64,000 nucleotides of DNA from Saposhnikovia divaricata (GCA_036435485.1 CM071596.1:15776001-15840000); one strand, 5' to 3'. Counted from the first letter of the stretch, positions 12,075-24,095 are shown. The notes: generated from the sequence alone by a model not told the origin. Program-made: numbers and translations.

Positions 12075-12475
12075 TGTTAGAATATTTAAATGGACTAATG
12101 TAATCACAGACGTAATTCCATATCCATGATATTGAATTTATCTATCCAATTTTAACCATAATGGGATGATTAACAATTTTATAAAAGTATATGGTTGGAA
12201 GCACCCTCATTACTATGAATTGGCCCATTAAATCATAGTCCACCACTGTTAGTATTGTAAGTCCAAAAGTTGGCCCATAATGTTCTTACATTTTGGGTAA
12301 CAGAAGAGACACATGCGTATGTTTAATGTTATAAATGGTGTTAAACATACACACAGTGGTATAAGGTGTTACTAGGTTGCTCTCCATACACTATCTATTC
12401 TATTTTCTTACTATCAATAATAAAACTCTACTAATTCTGATTTTCAAGCATAAGGTAATAAGGAGTAGAATAACA
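12075..12475 (+). mobile_element. 3' LTR of the interrupted copia element
   Basis: The copia-type polypurine tract CCAAGTGGGAGAA (12062-12074) is followed by TGTTAG, and the proposed end is AATAACA at 12475. Inside are TATA-like GTTATAAATG near 12330 and AATAAAA near 12418. The right end is inferred from the inverted TGTTA/TAACA termini; the 5' LTR is outside the window. About 95 bp of unassigned sequence (12476-12571) separates it from the next element. Confidence 0.65.
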
Positions 12476-12571
12476 ACAACTGAAGATGGCTCTCAGAGAA
12501 TCAAATCCAAGCATCGGAGGTATGTCGTTCAAACTTGAATATCCAGATGACCCTATTTAGAAAGCATGACC

Positions 12572-15500
12572 CTATATGTATTTCATAACAGATGTCAGAT
12601 ATAACATTTTACCAATAAGAATTCTATACAATGTAGGATCTAGTAGTAGCTCACCAGATTCAGAATTATCATGAAGTTTAATATTTGGATCAATAAGAAC
12701 TGATAAAGGTTGACAGTCAAGAAGATTAGCTGTCTTTAACATATCATGAATAAACTTTTGCTGGCCTAAAAATATACCTCTGTCATTCCTTGTAATTTCT
12801 AAACCAAGATAATATTTGGCAGAACCAAGATCTTTGATACTGAAAGTATCATCCAATAACTTCTTGAGAGAATTAATGACAAATAAGTCATTTCCACATA
12901 AAAGAATGTCATCCACATAGATCACAATTGCCATAAAAACATTTCCAGAAGAGTAAGTAAACAATGAATAATCTAGTAAAGATTGCTTATAGCCTTCTTG
13001 AATTAAACAAGTGGCCAATTTTGAGAACCAACTTCTAGATGCTTGTCTTAAACCATAAATTGACTTGATAAGCTTGTAAACTAAAGGAATATCAGAATGT
13101 GGTAAAATGTATCCTAAAGGAGGCTGCATGTATACCTCTTCCTCTAAGTCACCATGGAGGAAAGCATTGTTTACATCCAATTGTTCAACATACCAATTTT
13201 TAGCAGCAGCTATAGCTAAGGGACTTCTGACTGTGACCATTTTAACTACAGGAGCATAGCTCTCATAAAAGTCAATTCCAGCTGATTGGGTATAACCCTT
13301 GGCTACTAACCTAGCCTTATACCTTTCAATGTCCCCATTTGACTTATATTTTATCCTATAAACCCATTTGAACCAACTGCAGTTTTACCAGGTGGCAAAT
13401 GGGCTAAAGACCAAGTATTGTTGTCTTCTAATGCTTGTAATTCAAGTTGCATAGCTTGTATCCATTTAGGATCTTTAACAGCCTGATGGTAAAAATTTGG
13501 TTCCATTGCTACAACAGAGGTGTTATAAGCATGAAAGGTTTGTGTATCTGTATCAAACACATCTGGTTCAAGTAGATGACAAGCTAAAGCTATTTATGTT
13601 TTATTAGATTGGATGTGATAATCATTCCACCAAGTAGGTTTAGATTTTGATCTGGTAGACTGCCTAACAATTTGAGGAGGTGGTGAATTAACAAGAGATG
13701 GAGATAAAATAGTGGTAGAAAAAGAAATGATAGGTGAATGATCATTTGTATCAACAATTGGAGATGGATTATCATCAGAATTAAAAATGTCATCAGAAAT
13801 GGAATCAGGAAGACGTAACTCTGAAATGTTTGGAGATGTTGTGCTAGTAGACTGATCCAGAGAATGAGGATGAGTCGACTAGTCAAGGAATGAATAAGTA
13901 TTACCAGAATCAAAACTGAGATATGGTGGAGACTTATTTGGTGTATGATGATATGGGAAAATATGCTCAAAGAACTTAACATGTCTACTAACAAAAGTAG
14001 AATGATTGTCTAATCTTAACAGTTTATAACCTTTTTGAAGAGAAGGATAACCTAGAAGAATGCATTGAATTGCCCTTGCATCAAATTTATCAGTTGGATG
14101 AGAAGAAGCATAACATAGGCAACCAAAACACTTTAACAAGGAATAGTTTGGCTGAGTATTATGCAAGAGTTCATAAGGACTCTTATATTGAAGAATAACA
14201 GAAGGAGTAATGTTAATCAAATGAGTGGCTGTCAGAATTCATTCTCCCCAATATTTGGTGGAAGCCCTGATTGAAACCTGAGTGATATGGCTATTTCTAA
14301 AAGGTGTTTGTTTTCTTTCAACTCTTGCATTTTGTTGAGGAGTGTAGATGCAAGAAGTTTGATGAGCAATACCCATTTGAGAAAGATAAGTGGCAAAAGA
14401 ATGATTTAGGAATTCAGTGCCATTATCTGTTTTAACATTTTGAATAACAGTCTGAAATTGTGTTTGGATATAAGAAGAAAGACTGTTTAAATTTATGAAA
14501 TACATCTTGCTTTATGGCAAGCAGGAAGGTCCAAGTGACCCTACTGTAATCATCTACTAAGGTAAGGAAAAACCTACAACCTTGATTAGTACGAACATGA
14601 TAAGGTCCCCATACATCCATGTTGACCAAGGAAAATAAAGAAGTAGCATGAGAGCTACTCTGAGAAAAGGGTAACATAGTTTGTTTTGCAACTGAACAAA
14701 CTGGACAATTTCTATTAGTATTAGAAAGATGACCAATTCCTTGAATGTGTTTTAAGACATCATTAGAAGCATGCCCTAATCTAAGGTGCCATAATTTGGA
14801 CTGAGCCATATCACTTTGATGAAAGACAAATGAGAAGAATGAGGATAAGAAACTTGAGGAATGATGGATTTTATTGTAGTAAACAAATAATACAATCCTC
14901 CTTTTTCAATACCAGTAGCTATAAGTTTGTCATGATATTGAATTAAACATTGTTTATCAGTAAAGACAACTTGACAAGCAGATGATTGAGTCAATTTACT
15001 GATAGAGAGTAGATTACAATGAAACTCAGACACAGATAATACATTTTCTAGAGTAAGTGTATCATTTATCCTAACTGAACCAATGTGATTAACAGAAATG
15101 ACCTGTCCATTTGGTAAAGCTATTTTGAAGGAATTAGACAATATTTGAACATTAAACATAATGTTCATATCACAACACATATGGCTTGATGCTCCAGTAT
15201 CTATTATCCAAGTAGTAGCAGAATTATATGGAGAATAAGATAACATGGAGTAAGCCAAACCTGCAATGTGATCCTCTAGTGTGGAGCAAAAGCCTTTACT
15301 ATTAGTTGTGTTATTCACCATAGAAGACATCATTTGTGAGATTTGAGCAACTTGTTGTTGTAATTTCTCAAAGGACTGTTGAGAGAATTGTTGAGTCTCT
15401 AAAGAAGTTCCAGAAATAGGAGGAGAACCCTCAGCATTGGAAACATTCATGGCCTGTGGATATGGTCTGAATCCTGTCCCTACAGCTTGAGAACCAAATT

Positions 15501-16506
15501 TTCCTCTACCTCTGCCTCTAGAAGGATAACCAACCAGTTTGTAGCAAGTTTCTTTAAGGTGTCCTTCCTTATGACAATAATTACACTTCAAACCTTGTTT
15601 CTTAGTGTTATTGCCATCTGTGGTAGTTGTTAAATTTGATCCCCCAAACGATTGAAAAGTCCTTTTAGCATTAACATTGGCAGCAGTAAATGAAGCATTA
15701 ACCACATAACCTTGTCTCTGCCTTTCTTCCTGTTTAACTAAAGAATAAGCCTGAGATACACTAGGTAGTGGATTCATCATTAAAATCTGTCCTCTGGCAA
15801 AACTTTCATTTAATCCCATCAAAAACTGAAGTAATTTCTTCCTTTGCTCCCTCTCCTCTATCAACTTGTGAGACTCACACTTAAATTCACATTTACACAC
15901 TATAGCTGGCTCCAAGGCAAAATATTCATCCCACAGATTCTTCAGCTTATGATAATAAACCTCAACTGATTTTTCACTCTATTCTAAAGCATGAAGATCC
16001 TTAGAAACCTGATAGACTCTATGACCATCAATACTAGCAAATTGTTCATGAAGCTCATTCCATACTTCTTGTGTAGAACTAACAAATTCCATTCTTGTAA
16101 TAATTTCATCTAAAATTGTATTCAAAATCCAACTTATCACCATGTCATTCACTCTATCCCATTGTGCCCTTAAAGGTTCATCTATAGGTCTGGATAAAGT
16201 ACCATTAACTAAACCCAATTTATTCTTTGCTGACAAAGCAATTGTTATGGACCTTTTCCAGGGACCAAAGTTCTCGGTTCCTGTTAGTTTCTTTGTAATT
16301 AAAACTAAACCAGGATGATCCATATTCTGAAGATACAAAGGATGCATATTTGAGATAGCAGAAATAGTATTCTGATTTGGATTCTCTTCAGGATTTCCAG
16401 TCATCTCCTGATTATTACTAGCATTGTTTACAACATCTTCTTGACTAGTACTATTGAGTACTACATTCGCATAAGTTGTTTTCCTCATTTTCTCAAAGAA
16501 ATTCAC
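12572..16506 (-). pseudogene. Ty1/copia gag-pol, decayed
   Basis: Read on the minus strand from 16506 it has a UBN2-like gag N-terminus (LTGTENFGPWKRSI); an in-frame stop at 15979-15981; the rest of gag with a CX2CX4HX4C zinc knuckle (CNYCHKEGHLKETC); protease (IIDTGASSHM); the GAG-preintegrase segment (LWHLRLGHAS); integrase with Asp in VNMDVWGP and VKTDNGTEF and an RVERK Glu; and RT with YVDDILLCGND near 12915. Several frameshifts follow (near 14790, 14480, 14230, 13920 and 13370). RT ends at 12572 and RNase H is missing, so the 3' part is deleted. The RT start matches the fragment at 23322-23745 closely. Confidence 0.92.
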
Positions 16507-16869
16507 TGATTATGAACAAGAAATTTACTAATCTTCAATCAATACTAAGTAATGAACCAGAATTCAACAGAAAAAACTCCACAAAACAAATCGAACGAAC
16601 AGAACAAATTCAATCTTCAATATCTAGGTCAAATCCAAATACATTGAAAAGAAAGAAGTAAGAGCTTACGAATTTGATGTCGAAAACTGAAATATTATCC
16701 ATCTGATTCCAGAAAATCAACGAGATTATCATCAAACCCTAGAAAATCAATAGGATCATCATCCAACCCTAGAATTCAAGACGCACATCATCAAAATGCC
16801 TAAAATCCATCAAGTTTGATGCGTAAAACAATCAACGAGATCGATAAAGATGCAGAATACGATCGATAA

Positions 16870-16881
16870 GCTCTGATACCA
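16870..16881 (-). other. Primer-binding site of the minus-strand copia element
   Basis: The minus strand reads TGGTATCAGAGC, complementary to initiator tRNA-Met. It lies two bases from the LTR end at 16884. Confidence 0.85.
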
Positions 16882-16883
16882 TA

Positions 16884-17150
16884 TGAACAATTATAGATTC
16901 ACAGATGTATATACTTGTATTATTTAGTAAGAAATGTGAAGAAGAAGTATATTGTGATATATTGATAAAACGGTGAAGAATGTTTTTACACACCACATGT
17001 CTATTTATAGTCTAGATCTATAACAGAAAACGGTTACAAGATATAAGGCCTTGTTTGGCTAAATGCTAAAGCTAGTTTATTACACATGTGTGGCTTTATT
17101 AGCATCACATGAGAAGTTGACTCAGTCGTTGACTTGATATTGTCAATAGC
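16884..17150 (-). mobile_element. 5' LTR of the minus-strand copia element (outer end approximate)
   Basis: On the minus strand the LTR ends in TTGTTCA before the primer site. A TATA-like CTATAAATAG lies at 17001-17010. The outer end is uncertain; TGACAATATC near 17147 is the best candidate. Confidence 0.55.
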
Positions 17151-17194
17151 CGCCCCTGCAACTGATATATTCTGGACTTCAATTTTTCCGTTAA

Positions 17195-17522
17195 TAATTT
17201 TAGGGTGATAATTTATGCACACCCCAAATTTATTCATACACATCCTAAATTTGTTTTTACGAAAATAACCTCAATTTGTCAAACTTTTCTCATTTGTTTA
17301 AGAATTTGTCAAAATATAATTATTTTAAAATAAGGATATTTGTTTTGACCAAACTAACCTCAATTTGCTCAAACTTTTCTCAATTTTTCTTATCTATCAT
17401 ATAATTTCTTATTATAATAGTACTGTACTGTAGCGTAAAAGATAAGGATATTTTAGTTTAGCGAGTAGAAAAGGATATGCATGAATAAATTTTAGATGTG
17501 TATAAATCAGTACCCTAATTTT
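17195..17522. mobile_element. MITE-like element with about 50-bp terminal inverted repeats
   Basis: The left end (TTTAGGGTGATAATTTATGC, then CCCAAATTTATTCATACACATCC) is inverted at 17463-17522 with a few mismatches. The interior is AT-rich and non-coding. The target duplication is not clear and the superfamily is not assigned. Confidence 0.7.
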
Positions 17523-18715
17523 ATCATACGGGTGAAACAAGTAACGTCTAAAACAATACTTTTTGTTTTTTGAAAAAATTTAAATTTCATTACCCTAGTC
17601 GAAATGAGTAAATTAACATCCATATATTATTTAACATTAAAAATAAGTTATCGGGACTAAACTGGTAATGAATCATGACCCAGTTGGGAATGTCACTATG
17701 TGATTTCGACATGACAATCTTAACTCCTACACCTAGATTAGTTTTTTTTTTGTCAGGAATGAAATATATTTCATAAATGAATTGTATGGGAATACAATAT
17801 CCTAATAAGGAGTTTCTTTCGATCAAGAAAGTTCATCATCTAACCGAAGGGCACGCATGTTGCTCCCGGACGTTTAGACAATAATACCTTCAAGTCTGAA
17901 AGGAAGAACCCCACAAAAAAAGGCCTCGTTAAAACCCCACAAGAGCAAAACCCTATGGGAAAAAAACTCAAGGGGGAAAAAGAGTGCCCTCAAAAATAAG
18001 AATACATCGTTATACAAAGTGGTTACTAAATAACTAGAACATCTTGTTGCTTTTGTGAGTCCCCATTGTCATCAATTATTGTCAAAGACTTGTCTTCTCT
18101 CTTGCCAAAACTTGACTTCTTTGTTTCTATTCTGCAAGTCACCAAAACAAACTGCCATCAATAATTTAAACTGTTATCAATAATTTGATTTATACACCCG
18201 ATGTCCTCCTTCCATCCCTGATCTGTTGCATCTAACCATCTCAACTTCCATAAAATACCTTATAGAAATTTAACTGAAACATCCAAAGAAAAGCAATGAA
18301 ATTAGTGTGAAAAATATCAGTAATCATATCCTTTATATAATATTTAATATGGAAAAATACCATAAATAACACACAATATAAAATAAATATATTAGGAAAT
18401 TAACAAATATCTAACCAAAGGGGATCCCTTTGGTTAGTTACTTAACTAAATACAATATTAGATAATTGATAAAGAATTAATAATAATACAAATATCAAAA
18501 GGTATTAATCATATAAATTAAAATAAATTAATAATATTAAAGCATAATTACGACAACAGAAATAAATTGAACAAAAATAATTTTATGAGTAATAAAAATG
18601 ACCTCAAGTGGCTTATATTTATTAGATAGGATTAGATAAATATTTTAATACAATGATTAATACAAAGAATAAAATTCTAATAAATCGTCATTATATATAA
18701 AATCAAATATATTAA

Positions 18716-20186
18716 TCTATACTATTATTTAAAAGCTGAAACATTAAAAGTTTGGTTGGTCGGTTGGTCGGTCGGTACGGTACCCTTTGATTTTACTTAT
18801 TTATCCTTACTCAATTACAAATCTACTAACTAATCAATTTCCTTTTTCAGGTTACATATGTCCTTTTTCAGGTGAAGAACTGAATAATTTCCTTTTTCAG
18901 GTAAAATACAATATCTTTTATATTTTATCTAACTAAAATTTCTCCTCCATTAATCAATTTCCTTTTTCAGGTTAAACATATTACCTTTTCTATTTTTCAA
19001 TAACTACATAATTTCCTTTTTCAGATAAAATAGAATATCTTTTACATTTTATCTAACTAAAATTTCTACCTTTTAAAAACACTACGAGCAATTTTGTTTA
19101 ATAAAATAACATAATTATATTGCAATTATTATTAACTAATCAATTACCCTTTTCAGTCAAAACACGTTACCTTTTCTCTTTTCTCTAACTAAAATATCTC
19201 TTTTTCCAGTTATATCATGGACAGTTACCTTTTTCAGGCAAAACACATTATCTTTTTTCTTTTCTCCTACTAAAACCTCCTTTTTTCCAATTATATCACG
19301 GACGTTTCTATTTAATAAAAATAAAATAATAATATTATAATACTAATAATTAACCGATTACCTTCATTTAAAATATAACATCTTTTCTAATTTTTTCTAA
19401 TTAAATTCCCTTTTTTCTAGAAATATAACGGGCAACATTAATTTCTCATTTTCTAAAAACTATGAACAATTTTATTTAGTAAAATAACATAATTAAATTA
19501 TAACTAATATAAACTAATCAATTACCTTTTTCACATAAATCATGTCATCTTCACGTTACCTTTCTATTTTCTCTAACCAAAAATCTTTTTTTTTTCAATT
19601 ATATCACGGGCGGTTCTATTTAATAAAATAAAATAATAAAATAATAATATTATTAATTAACCGATTACCTTTTTCAGCTAAAATGTATCATCTTTTCTAT
19701 ATTTTCTAACTAAAATCCCTCTTTTAATAGAAATTTCATGAACAATATTAATTTCTCCTTTTCTAAAAACATTATGAGCAATTGTATTTAGTAAAATAAC
19801 GTAATTAAACTATAATTACTATAAACTAATCAATTACGTTTTTCACCTAGAACATATTACCTTTTTAATTTTCTCAAACTAAATTCTCTACTTTTCTAAT
19901 CATATCACGGGCATTCTATTTAATAAAATGAAGTAATAATTTTGTAATTACTAATAATTAATCGATTACTCTTTTTAACTAAAACCTATCATCTTTTCTA
20001 TATTTTCTAACTAAAATCTCTCCTTTTCTAGAAATATCACTGATAACACTTATATAATTATTATCAAATCACCTCATATAAAAATGTAAACCTCAAAAAT
20101 TCATGTTTTAAAAAAATTAATTTAAATTAATGAATTTTTTTATATAATATAAAAAAAATCCGTGCATCGCACGGGTTTTAGGCTAG
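18716..20186 (+). mobile_element. Non-autonomous Helitron (1471 bp)
   Basis: The 5' end is TCTATACTATTATTTAAAAG after host A. The 3' end has the hairpin CCGTGCATCGCACGG followed by GGCTAG, then host T. These are the hallmarks of plant Helitrons (TC start, hairpin, CTRR end, A|T insertion). It encodes no Rep/helicase. The interior repeats degenerate units built around ATTWCCTTTTTCAG at least eight times (18834-19675), so it grew by internal duplication. Confidence 0.9.
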
Positions 20187-20221
20187 TAATCATAAATGAT
20201 ACTAAATTGCTTCTTAAAAGC

Positions 20222-20329
20222 ACAAATATGCCACCAATTATGGCCTCCAAAAATGGTACAAATATGCCACCAATTGTGGCCACCAAAAATGGTACAAATA
20301 TGCCAACATTTATGGCCACCAATAATAAT
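20222..20329. repeat. Three tandem 36-bp repeats
   Basis: Units start at 20222, 20258 and 20294, each with ACAAATATGCCA and ending in a (G)GCC(A/T)CCAAAAATGGT-like stretch. They begin 35 bp after the Helitron end. Confidence 0.85.
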
Positions 20330-20497
20330 AAATATTGATTATCAAAAGCACAAAATTAGCCATAATTATCTTTCTAATCTAATATTATTTTATTGACTAG
20401 TCAAACCTATTCTTACTCATGGCAACCAAAACATGCAACAGCCGAATATTCAATCTCTGTTAATTTTTGGCTAAATTCAATTATCAAATTAACCCCA

Positions 20498-21785
20498 CCT
20501 GGCTACACCAGGGTTCGGCCCTAAGTCCGCTTCTTTTCGCCCTTATCCTAGATGTCATGTCGCGAGGGATTCAAGATGGTGTCCCTTGGTGCATGCTTTT
20601 CGCTGATGATATCGTGTTAGTGGCGGAGTCGAGGGAGGAGGTGAACGAGAAGTTGGAGTTATGGAGATCCACTTTGGAGCCCTAAGTCTTGCGTCTGAGC
20701 CGGTCTAAAATCGAGTATCTCTGGTGTAACTTCAGTGGTGAGGCGAACGAGGAAGGGGTGGAGGTTAGGATTGAAGATCAGATCGTCCCTCGTACGGATA
20801 AGTTCAAGTATTTGGGTTCGATCATCCAGAAGGAATGTGAGATTGAAGACGATGTCACGCATCGTATCAAGGCTAGGTGGCTAAGGTGGAGGGCAGCGTC
20901 AGGGGTGATGTGCGACAAGAAAGTCCTGTTAAAGTTAAAAGGGAAATTCTATAGAGCGGCAATCCGTCCTGCGATGTTATATGGTTCGGAGTGTTGGGCG
21001 GCAAAGAAGGCCCTCGCGAGCAAGTTGGAAGCGGCTGAAATGAGGATGTTGCGGTGGTCTTGTGGGCGCACGATGTTGGATAGAATCCCGAATGTGGTTT
21101 TTAGGAGCGAGCTTGAGGTGTCGCCTTTTACTGCGAAAGTTAGGGAAGGTTGATTGAGATGGTTCGGCCACGTCCGTAGGAGGCTGGCTGAAGCCCCAGT
21201 GCGTATGGTCGAAAGTCTTTCGATTGTTGGGGTGAGGAGGAGAGGTAGACCGAGGAGGTCGTGGGAAGAGCAACTTAGGTTGGATTTAAAGGCCCTAAAC
21301 TTAAGTGAGACCATGACCGCTGATAGGTGTTCTTGGAGGCGCCAAATCAGAGTGGTGGATTCTCTTTTAGGGAGCGGCTCTGTGGTTGAGAGCCTCAGAG
21401 TTAGGTTGTCACGGTTAGCTTTTTCTTAGAAGCTCGGTTGTTTCGTTCTCATTTCTCGTTTTATTGTCTTCTGTTTTCTACTTTTGCAGTTTCAGGTAGC
21501 TTGGCCAGGTGTCATCTTAGATCTGAGTGTTTTGCAGAGCGGAGTTGTTAATCCCCTAGTAGGTAAGCCCCATGTGTTCTAAGCCAGGGGCTCAGGTATG
21601 ACGATGAGCCTTTTCAAATATTAGATAACCCTTATGAATATCACACGCTATTAGCTTAATGTGCACTTAGCCGGGGATCTTCACGGAAGCAGCCTCCCTA
21701 CCGTTAAAAGAAGGGGCATGGTCTGCGTACACCTCACCCCCCCAGACCCTGCTCTGAGCGGGATATACTGGGTATGTTTGGTTTT
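20498..21785 (+). pseudogene. RTE-type LINE, 5'-truncated, dead
   Basis: Reverse-transcriptase C-terminal half: HQGSALSPLLFALI, the catalytic MLFADDIVL, then FKYLGSIIQ, MLYGSECWA, RWFGHVRRR and RRRGRPRRSW. This order is typical of the RTE clade in plants. Stops interrupt it at 20683-20685 and 21151-21153. The tail after 21429 is an untranslated region ending in the RTE-like GATATACTGGGTATG near 21760-21780. The 5' part (endonuclease, RT palm start) is missing, as usual for LINE copies. Confidence 0.85.
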
Positions 21786-22060
21786 TGGTTTTATTTCCTC
21801 CTCTGAACAGGCCCGGTCTACATCCTTAATTAAAAGTGTCTGGCCCATTATACCTGTACAATAGCCCATCTCATCTTCACACTGAGGTCGTCTATGCTTG
21901 CTGTCACTAATAATCACCGGCTTACCATTTGAATTTTGATCAATATTTCCCGCTTCTATCTCATTTGCTAAAACCTCGCTAGACTCCTTTCCTATCATCC
22001 ATAATTACCTGATTCCCTATATTTCCTCTTGTCCCCCTGTCATGCCCCTGTAATCAATGC
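21786..22060 (-). pseudogene. L1-LINE ORF1-like remnant
   Basis: A minus-strand open stretch with NGKPVIISDSKHRRP resembles the linker after the zinc knuckle in plant L1 ORF1. It abuts the RTE 3' end. Recognition rests on general texture only. It fits the minus orientation of the enclosing LINE-type insertion. Confidence 0.4.
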
Positions 22061-22522
22061 CATATAGCAAAATTGTATCCTTGATTTTAGGATCTAGCTT
22101 CTACGTTCCAGTACCACAACTATCCACCATGTTCTCGCCTGAAAACCCCGTCAGCGGTTAAGCCATATTATCCCTGAGCCACTGAGCTTCTATCTGCTTG
22201 TTATTTTACGGCAATCCTCTGCTTTCACATGAACATGGCAATATTTTCTATAGATTTATCAAACAACTTGTATAAAACTGCTGCTACTGGACTCTTTGGG
22301 AGAGACTCGTGCGTGGTACAAAATCCAGTAAATGCATAAATCTCACGGGAGTTCATTGCATTTTTATTTACAAAGAGGTCAACAATATATACTGTACTAT
22401 AGTGACGGAGAGCATATGATATTATATTTTAGAGTAAAACTTAAAGACTTCACAAGCAGACTTTATAAACATAATTCATAATAAAACACAAACGAGGCCT
22501 TGCAGAAAACAGAGAGAGTACC

Positions 22523-22675
22523 TTAGAGAATCTTTTGATAGGAAAAGCGAGCAAAAATTCTTTTCACATTACTTGGACTACGCCATGAAACCATCTCCTT
22601 CTTCTCTTTAGGACCCAGTGTTGCCGCATCTGCAGACTCCGGAAAGGTTCTGTGTAATGTATATGCAGGCTCCAT
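22523..22675 (-). other. Unrecognised 50-codon open frame
   Basis: A short frame (MEPAYTLHRTF...) ending in TAA just before a possible splice donor (AAG|GTACTC). It lies near the 5' side of the LINE-type insertion. No family is recognised; it may be an exon remnant or chance. The motif GCCGCATCTGCAGA occurs here and again near 22771. Confidence 0.25.
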
Positions 22676-22830
22676 ACTTATTTAAAATAAAGTGACTGTT
22701 TATAGGTGTTACCGAACTTTCGAAGACGAGAAATCTTAAATCTGACCATCTTAGTGGACTTGTGAGTTCTGCCGCATCTGCAGAACCGTTGAATGTTCGG
22801 AGTTCTAACTTTACACCTAGATTAGTTTTT

Positions 22831-23178
22831 AAAACATAAAAAACTTCTAAACCTCTCGACCATGAAAATAACTTTGTATTTGTGTTATGAATATTAGGTG
22901 ATAAGAGTCAAGATTTAAATAAAATTTTTATAAAATCATTAGTTATAATAACTGATCCTAATATTAATTTAAATATGAATGGTCTATTATCTCTATTTTT
23001 AGTATAGATGATTTGTATTTATAATATTACATATATAAAGTTATATAGGATGAAAATACATATATAAAGTTATATGGGATGAAAATACATAAATAAATAA
23101 ATTATGTTTAATTATGTAACGATGGGAAATCGAATTCGAGATTGGTGTGAAACTAATCAATGAAAAAGTACAAAAACC
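22831..23178. other. AT-rich spacer, nothing recognised
   Basis: Non-coding AT-rich sequence with a local direct repeat containing TATATAAAGTTATA (near 23030 and 23060). No gene or element ends were found. Confidence 0.6.
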
Positions 23179-23321
23179 ATCTTACGTGAAGAACCGTTGA
23201 GAACCATTTCTGATTCTATAGTATAATCCATTTTTTTTCAAACAAAAAAAATTTTTGATTAAAATTTTTTTTTAAAAAAAAAAAAATCTGCCCGCTGCCA
23301 CGTCAGCAATGACCTCACCAT

Positions 23322-23745
23322 TGTCTTAAACCATAAATTGACTTGATAAGCTTGCAAAGTAAAGGAACATCAGAATGTGGTAAAATGTATCCTGAAGGAG
23401 GCTGCATGTACACCTCTTCTTCTAAGTCACCATGGAGGAAAGCATTGTTTAGGCTGCATGTACACCTCTTCCTCTAAGTCACCATGGAGGAAAGCATTAT
23501 TTACATCCAATTGTTCAACATACCAATTTTTAGCAGTAACTATAGCTAAGAGACTTCTGACTGTGACCATTTTAACTACAGGAGCATAGGTCTCATGAAA
23601 GTCAATTCCAGCTGATTGGGTATAACCCTTGGCTACTAACCTAGCCTTATACCTTTCAATGTCCCCATTTGACTTATATTTTATCCTATAAACCCATTTT
23701 GAACCAACTGCAGTTTTACCAGGTGGCAAAGGGACTAAAGACTAA
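23322..23745 (-). pseudogene. Copia reverse-transcriptase fragment
   Basis: The minus strand encodes PPGKTAVGSKWVYRIKY, RLVAKGYTQSAGIDF, YAPVVKMVTVRS and NNAFLHGDLEEEVYMQ. It closely resembles the RT of the copia element at 12572-16506 and lacks that element's frameshift at the SKWVY position. A 52-bp tandem duplication (23399-23502) breaks it. Both borders are abrupt. Confidence 0.85.
23399..23502. repeat. 52-bp tandem duplication inside the RT fragment
   Basis: Units 23399-23450 and 23451-23502 both start AGGCTGCATGTACACCTCTT and differ at about two positions. The 12572-16506 copy has a single unit. Confidence 0.9.
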
Positions 23746-24095
23746 GTATTTTTTTTATAGAACAAAAAAAAAATTGGTATTTTTTTATAGAACCAAAAAA
23801 TTAGAACTTTGATTCTACTATAGAATCAAAAATTAGTGGTTCTTTACGGTTCTCCACGTAAGATTGTTCTTCATAGAACAATGACCATTATTTGAACTTC
23901 CAGGGGCTAGTTTATATGATGAGTAATGCTAGGAAATTAAGAAAAATCTTATGACAAAAAGAAAAATTTTAATTGATGAGATTCATATGAATGCACAAAA
24001 AATCTCTTATATTAATTACATTAATTATACGATCAACGCTTCTGACAAAAAAAAAATTATACGATCAACGTACAACAAAAAAGATACATGGCATT

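Larger units (their letters stand above)
17747..22811 (-). mobile_element. Composite LINE-type insertion with 19-bp target duplication
   Basis: The 19-bp sequence TACACCTAGATTAGTTTTT occurs at 17728-17746 and again at 22812-22830. Just inside the left copy is a T run, as expected for the poly-A tail of a minus-strand retroposon. An L1-ORF1-like frame lies on the minus strand at 21786-22060. No L1 reverse transcriptase is present, so the body is deleted or replaced. A Helitron and an RTE LINE lie inside it. The segment 17747-18715 holds no gene; it includes a purine-rich stretch at about 17900-17990. Confidence 0.6.
23179..23864. mobile_element. TIR element carrying a copia RT fragment
   Basis: The left end (ATCTTACGTGAAGAACCG, later TGATTCTATAGTA) is inverted at 23811-23864 (CTCCACGTAAGAT at the outer end). 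Between the repeats lie A/T homopolymer runs and 424 bp of copia reverse transcriptase. I see no transposase and no clear target duplication. The layout is that of a non-autonomous DNA element that acquired, or was hit by, foreign sequence. Confidence 0.6.

Noticed and set aside
17880..18000. Purine-rich stretch resembling a conserved plant LINE tail motif
   Set aside because: The resemblance is from memory only and cannot be separated from compositional bias.
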